Source: Rostratula benghalensis (Eukaryota; Chordata; Aves; Charadriiformes; Rostratulidae). Taken from it: a stretch of 64,000 nt of DNA. Where the stretch lies: contig VXAI01000136.1 of the NCBI GenBank assembly GCA_013399305.1, positions 124,001 to 188,000 of the forward strand, in the 5' to 3' direction. A model generated the notes under the pieces. It was not told where the DNA came from. It searched no databases and saw nothing but the letters and a program-made list of their open reading frames with translations. Position 1 is the first letter of the stretch, and each line of letters begins with the position of its first letter. Made by a program: the position numbers and the translations under genes. This document shows positions 63,166-64,000 of the stretch, one piece after another.

Positions 63166-64000
63166 GGCTGGGAGGGTGTAATGTGCTCAGGAACTGGCCC
63201 TCTGGATGAGGGTTTCCCCTGGTACAGTGAGCAAAGACCCATGTATTCCTGCTTCAGAGTGCTTTTGCACAGCCAGCCCCACAAGTAGAGTTTATAACTG
63301 CACTGGCTATGAACTCAGGTCAGACTGTGCCAGCACACAAACACATTCAGAGTGAGTTGTAGGTGTGCAATATAAAGATTTAAAATACACCATCTACTTA
63401 ATTTCAAGGAAATCTCTCTCCCCAGGACATAAAGAACTAAATAAAAGCAGCTGTAATGCCTGGAGTATTCAGTTTTTCTAAAGGTGTAAAGCAGACCAGC
63501 CTCTCAGGGATTTTTCTAATTGACAGAAGGTGATTAAACGGAGAGTGGTGAGACAGGAAGTGCCCTAGGTATTAAATACTTAAAGCTGGTTTGTGCCATT
63601 GTGAGTAAATGGAATCAATGCTCTGTCTCATTATTTAAACACCATAATTAAATTTGGAATTTCAGGTGCTTAATGTTCTCTCTGGCCCTCAGCCAGAGAA
63701 AATTGCGGTCAAAGGAGAAGGGGCCAATAAACCAACACGGCAGCTCAGGTGGGCTGGAGATCAGAGGAGATTCTAGGGTACTAATTGAAATCAGTGGGCT
63801 TAAAGTGAGACCCAGTCAGTCTCAGGGAGCTGAGTGAAATTTGCTCTCATTTCATGTTGGTTCAGAGAGAGGATTTCTGGCATTCCGTACCTCCACCTTG
63901 AGTTGCTTCTCCATCATCTCTGTTGAAGTGACCATGGTGCTACCTTGGAAATGATTTTGCAGTAATATATCCCTTTAAAGGCTGTTTTTCTCTCTAGCAC
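63166..64000. other. Intergenic sequence, no recognisable feature
   Basis: Unique non-coding DNA to the end of the window, with no repeat or coding signal that I can identify. Confidence 0.5.

Noticed and set aside
1..64000. Bacterial-type features (operons, CRISPR arrays, insertion sequences) and tRNA or rRNA genes
   Set aside because: The sequence is vertebrate nuclear DNA; no direct-repeat/spacer array, tRNA box pattern or rRNA segment was seen by eye.

Overview
This is vertebrate nuclear DNA, almost certainly from a bird. The main clue is the dispersed repeat: at least fourteen pieces of CR1 non-LTR retrotransposons, several ending in the avian CR1 3' signature (a run of ATTCTATGA-like units next to a GGTCCCTTCCAACC block), together about a tenth of the window. 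Alu, L1 and other mammalian repeats were not seen. Long open reading frames are few. Those over about 150 codons lie in CR1, in an LTR-like repeat, across a homopolymer run or in anonymous sequence.

Layout. Positions 1-7603 look like the last intron of a plus-strand gene, carrying three CR1 fragments. Positions 7604-7843 are the only protein-coding exon I can support: a 79-codon terminal exon with a good splice acceptor and a TAG stop. Its acidic, zinc-finger-free peptide matches my recollection of the extreme C-terminus of the large C2H2 zinc-finger protein ZNF407. A 3' UTR of about 950 bases follows, ending near an ATTAAA signal at 8766. From about 8.8 kb to 64 kb I see no gene. This is intergenic DNA with scattered CR1 copies, one LTR-like repeat (about 30.76-31.69 kb), a CR1-dense cluster with an assembly gap (33.2-35.1 kb), three short tandem duplications (including one in the intron), one CpG-rich patch (about 24.0-24.34 kb), and two long stretches without recognisable repeats (40.2-48.6 kb and 49.2-62.4 kb).

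If the exon is ZNF407, the desert downstream would be expected to lead toward ZADH2/PTGR3 and TSHZ1, as on human 18q22-q23; nothing in the window itself shows those genes. Repeat-poor DNA next to a developmental regulator is a plausible place for distal enhancers, but conservation cannot be assessed from one sequence.

I did not find a new biological system. The more unusual items are a CR1 copy in which the endonuclease domain is fused in frame to the reverse-transcriptase C-terminal tail, two opposed CR1 copies sharing the same premature TAG, a 67-bp nearly perfect tandem duplication, and the CpG-rich patch with a strong hairpin and clustered TGAC/GTCA sites.
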